A stretch of DNA of 64,000 nt, from assembly GCF_018128945.1 (NCBI RefSeq), contig NZ_CP068393.1, positions 310,001 to 374,000 on the forward strand. The letters are read 5' to 3'. How positions within the stretch are numbered: position 1 is the first letter of the stretch; every line of letters starts with the position of its first letter. The notes under the pieces are model-generated. The model was not told the origin of the DNA, searched no databases, and saw only the letters and a program-made list of their open reading frames with translations. The DNA comes from Aristaeella hokkaidonensis (lineage in GTDB: Bacteria; Bacillota; Clostridia; Christensenellales; Aristaeellaceae). This document shows, piece after piece, positions 61,876-64,000 of this stretch. The position numbers and the translations under genes were made by a program.

Positions 61876-62811
61876 ATGACGATTCAACAGCTGAACTATG
61901 TGATCACCATCTCTGAAAAAGGATCGCTGAACAAGGCGGCTGAGGTGCTGTATGTGACGCAGCCTTCACTGACCAGCGCGGTCCGGGAACTGGAAAAAGA
62001 ACTGGGGATCACGCTGTTCAACCGCGGCGGAAAAGGCGTTACCCTGACCAATGATGGGGCGGAGTTTATCCAGTATGCCCGGCAGGTGGTAAACCAGTAC
62101 GACAGATTGCTGGAAAAATATGGAAAAGGCGGAAACCTGAGAAAGAAGTTCGGTATTTCCTGCCAGCATTATTCTTTCGCGGTCAAGAGCTTTGTTGAAA
62201 TGGTCAAGCATTTCGATACTGACGAATATGAATTCGCGATCCGGGAAAGCAAGACCCGGGATGTGATTGAGGACGTGACCACCGGCAAGAGCGAGGTGGG
62301 TATCCTTTACCTGAGCGACTTCAACCGGAAGGCAATCGGCAAGTTCCTGAAGAGCAGCCAGCTGGAGTTCCATCCGCTGATCAAGTGCGAACCCTATGTG
62401 TACCTGTGGAAGGGACATCCGCTGGCAAAGCAGAAGTCGATCCAGCTGGAGGAACTGCGGGATTATCCCTGTCTGAGTTTTGAACAGGGACCGAGCGGAG
62501 CATTCTATTTTGCGGAAGAAATCCTGAGCACATATGACTATATCCGGACCATCAAAGCCACAGACCGGGCAACAATGCTGAACCTGATGGTTGGCCTGAA
62601 CGGATACACGCTGTGCAGCGGTATCATCTGCGAGGAACTGAACGGATCGGACTATGTGGCAGTAGCCTTTGAGGACAAGGAGGAAGAGGTGGCTGCCGGC
62701 CGGATGGAAATCGGATACATTGTGAAGCAAAACATGATCCTGAGCCAGATGGCGGAAATGTACATTGCTGAACTTGAAAAGTATTTACAGTCAATTAAGA
62801 ATGAAAACTGA
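61876..62811 (+). CDS. LysR-family transcriptional regulator
   Basis: A 311-residue LysR regulator. The N-terminal winged helix-turn-helix is typical (QLNYVITISEKGSLNKAAEVLYVTQPSLTSAVRELEKELG), followed by the effector domain from residue 90 with two lobes and ending in a helix (AEMYIAELEKYLQSIK). The ATG at 61876 is preferred to the GTG at 61867 because GAGAGAAG lies about ten bases ahead. LysR regulators usually control a divergent or nearby gene; none is obvious here, since the next gene is the likely magnesium transporter mgtE with its own promoter. The ligand is unknown. Confidence 0.9.
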   Translation: MTIQQLNYVITISEKGSLNKAAEVLYVTQPSLTSAVRELEKELGITLFNRGGKGVTLTNDGAEFIQYARQVVNQYDRLLEKYGKGGNLRKKFGISCQHYSFAVKSFVEMVKHFDTDEYEFAIRESKTRDVIEDVTTGKSEVGILYLSDFNRKAIGKFLKSSQLEFHPLIKCEPYVYLWKGHPLAKQKSIQLEELRDYPCLSFEQGPSGAFYFAEEILSTYDYIRTIKATDRATMLNLMVGLNGYTLCSGIICEELNGSDYVAVAFEDKEEEVAAGRMEIGYIVKQNMILSQMAEMYIAELEKYLQSIKNEN

Positions 62812-62841
62812 AAGCTTAAGACTTGAAAATGTATAAAAACG

Positions 62842-62895
62842 AGGGATTTCCACCAGACCGCAGCAAAGCGAAAAAGAGGAAATCCCTTGTTTTTA
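62842..62895 (+). terminator. Terminator of the LysR gene
   Basis: AGGGATTTCC (62842-62851) pairs with GGAAATCCCT (62878-62887) across a 26-base loop, and AAAAC/GTTTT extends the stem, giving a T run. Confidence 0.8.
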
Positions 62896-62948
62896 TGTAA
62901 GGGGAAAAAAGACAGAAAACAATTAAGAAAAACGAAACATTTCAAGGA

Positions 62949-62978
62949 TTGACAAGCAAAAAAAGTTGATACTATAAT
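62949..62978 (+). promoter_or_regulatory. Promoter of the mgtE leader
   Basis: TTGACA (62949-62954), 18-base spacer, perfect TATAAT (62973-62978). Transcription from near 62985 makes a leader of about 285 bases before mgtE. Confidence 0.88.
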
Positions 62979-63046
62979 AGCATGAAAGGCCGGGCGGAGA
63001 GATCTGTTTCCGGCTGAAAAAATGAAAAAAACAAGGAGGGAATGTC

Positions 63047-63133
63047 ATGGACGCTGGGAGTAGCAGCGGCATAGCGGTTGGGCGAAGACAGCGGGTTCCG
63101 GGCGGCGTGACGTTCCGGTTCCGCGTGTCATAA
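63047..63133 (+). CDS. 28-codon upstream ORF in the mgtE leader
   Basis: ATG 63047 sits six bases after AAGGAGGG, the best ribosome site in this leader, and the frame ends TAA at 63133. It encodes 28 residues (MDAGSSSGIAVGRRQRVPGG then VTFRFRVS), rich in Arg and Gly, with no known family. Its strong ribosome site and its place before a magnesium-transporter gene suggest a regulatory leader peptide, as known for mgtL in Salmonella. The peptide has no sequence match to mgtL that can be seen. A nested hairpin follows within 23 bases of its stop. Confidence 0.6.
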   Translation: MDAGSSSGIAVGRRQRVPGGVTFRFRVS

Positions 63134-63155
63134 ATTCAATCTGCCGCTATGTCTG

Positions 63156-63222
63156 ATACCGGGATAACCTTTTGAACCGAACCAGGATGCCTATGGTTCG
63201 GAAAAAGGTATGTGCCCGGTAT
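63156..63222 (+). promoter_or_regulatory. Nested hairpin in the mgtE leader
   Basis: Outer stem ATACCGGG (63156-63163) with CCCGGTAT (63215-63222), a middle AACCTTTT/AAAAAGGT stem and an inner CCGAACCA (63177-63184) with TGGTTCGG (63194-63201). It lies between the upstream ORF and mgtE. There is no T run directly after, so control of translation or an RNA switch is more likely than simple termination. Confidence 0.6.
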
Positions 63223-63271
63223 TATATGCTTCTGGCAACTGACCATTCTAACCAAATGGGAGGGAGCAAGC

Positions 63272-64000
63272 ATGGCGGAACATTCTGTCACAGTTGAAAA
63301 CACTTTACAGACTCTGCTTACAGACAAAAAATACTCTACAATCCGGGATATCCTCGTAACGATGAATCCCGCGGATATTGCTGCGGTTTTTGCCGGCGTC
63401 GAGTCGGACAAACTGCCGCTTTTGTTCCGGCTTCTGCCGAAGGAGCTGGCCGCGGAAAGCTTCGTTGAAATGGAGAGCGAGGAGCAGGAGTCTCTGATCA
63501 AGGGCATCAGCGATAAGGAACTGCGTCAGGTTATGGACGAACTGTACGTTGACGACGCGGTGGACATTGTCGAAGAGATGCCTGCGAACGTGGTACAGCG
63601 TATCCTGGCCCAGGCCGATCCGGAGATGCGCAAGGAGATCAACGAGATCCTGCAGTATCCGGAAGACTCCGCCGGATCCGTGATGACCACGGAGTACGTG
63701 AAACTGACTCCGGATATGACAGTGGGAGACGCGATCCTGCGGATCCGCCGTACCGGCGTGGACAAGGAAACAATCTATACCTGTTATGTGCTGCAGAACC
63801 GGCTGCTGGTTGGTACAGTGAGCGTTAAGAGCCTGCTGCTGGCCCCCAGCGACCTGCAGACAATTGACAGCATCATGGAAAGCAACCTCATCACCGTAAC
63901 CACCCACACCGACCAGGAAGAAGTGGCCCGGATGATGAGCAAATACAACCTGCTGGCAATCCCGGTTGTGGACGGCGACAACCGAATGGTCGGTATCGTC
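63272..64000 (+). CDS. mgtE: Magnesium transporter MgtE (3' end outside window)
   Basis: 243 residues are visible and the frame runs off the window. The N-terminal MgtE_N superhelical domain (about residues 20-120) has ADIAAVF, LFRLLPKELAAESF, LRQVMDELYVDDAVDIVEEMPANVV and RILAQADPEMRKEIN, typical of MgtE. A CBS-pair domain begins near residue 130 (AGSVMTTEYVKLTPDMTVGDAI, IDSIMESNLITVTTHTDQEEVARMMSKYNLLAIPVVD). The missing part should hold the second CBS end and five membrane helices. MgtE is a Mg2+ channel gated by Mg2+ bound to these cytosolic domains. GGGAGGGAG precedes the ATG. The long leader suggests RNA-level control. Confidence 0.93.
   Translation, partial: MAEHSVTVENTLQTLLTDKKYSTIRDILVTMNPADIAAVFAGVESDKLPLLFRLLPKELAAESFVEMESEEQESLIKGISDKELRQVMDELYVDDAVDIVEEMPANVVQRILAQADPEMRKEINEILQYPEDSAGSVMTTEYVKLTPDMTVGDAILRIRRTGVDKETIYTCYVLQNRLLVGTVSVKSLLLAPSDLQTIDSIMESNLITVTTHTDQEEVARMMSKYNLLAIPVVDGDNRMVGIV

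Noticed and set aside
62985..63271. M-box (ykoK) magnesium riboswitch in the mgtE leader
   Set aside because: The conserved M-box core blocks could not be recognised by eye. A covariance search would decide; for now only an upstream ORF and hairpin are claimed.

Overview
The window reads as a chromosomal segment of a Gram-positive anaerobe of the class Clostridia, probably from gut or rumen. The evidence is strong GGAGG-type ribosome sites, sigma-A promoters, family-typical Clostridia genes (QueH, a YtvI-like AI-2E protein, VanY-type peptidases, Cna-B surface proteins) and plant arabinan use. Genus cannot be read from sequence alone; a relative of Christensenellales or Aristaeellaceae is only a guess. 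Most of the segment is GC-rich, but 38.5-46.5 kb is visibly AT-richer.

Layout. 1-2.7 kb: a truncated ABC importer operon (binding protein, permease, ATPase). 2.8-9.7 kb: an arabinan or arabino-oligosaccharide locus, with a LacI repressor divergent from a binding protein, two permeases, a secreted GH43 and a cytoplasmic GH43, and with palindromic operators just downstream of the promoter. 9.8-20.1 kb: a secreted protein of unknown function, a methyltransferase, a large adenosine-deaminase-like fusion protein, an AI-2E family membrane protein, a zinc-ribbon membrane protein with a TPM-domain partner, and a MATE exporter. 20.3-28.1 kb: housekeeping genes cysK, queH, tex, purA, purB and trmB, with a multi-hairpin repeat element upstream of queH. 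28.2-34.1 kb: an amino-acid ABC importer, two VanY-like D,D-carboxypeptidases and a two-component system. 34.1-38.5 kb: a secreted cell-wall-binding protein, a seven-tRNA array, RNase P RNA divergent from it, a ComEC-like metallo-hydrolase lipoprotein and tadA.

38.6-61.8 kb is the most unusual part: a surface-protein locus. It has a BTAD/SARP-type regulator ending in a degenerate GGDEF-like domain, two paralogous secreted Ig-like proteins, and a giant surface protein of about 6,238 residues. That protein carries 29 near-identical 118-residue Cna-B-like domains (354-bp DNA repeats over 10.3 kb) and lacks a canonical LPXTG sorting tail. A 20-bp motif and clusters of TGTAAC hexamers occur both before the regulator gene and before the second secreted gene with the giant gene, which suggests one regulatory circuit.

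61.9-64 kb: a LysR regulator and the 5' part of mgtE. The mgtE gene follows a long leader that holds a 28-codon upstream ORF and a nested hairpin.

All functional calls are from reading motifs and context; no database search was possible.
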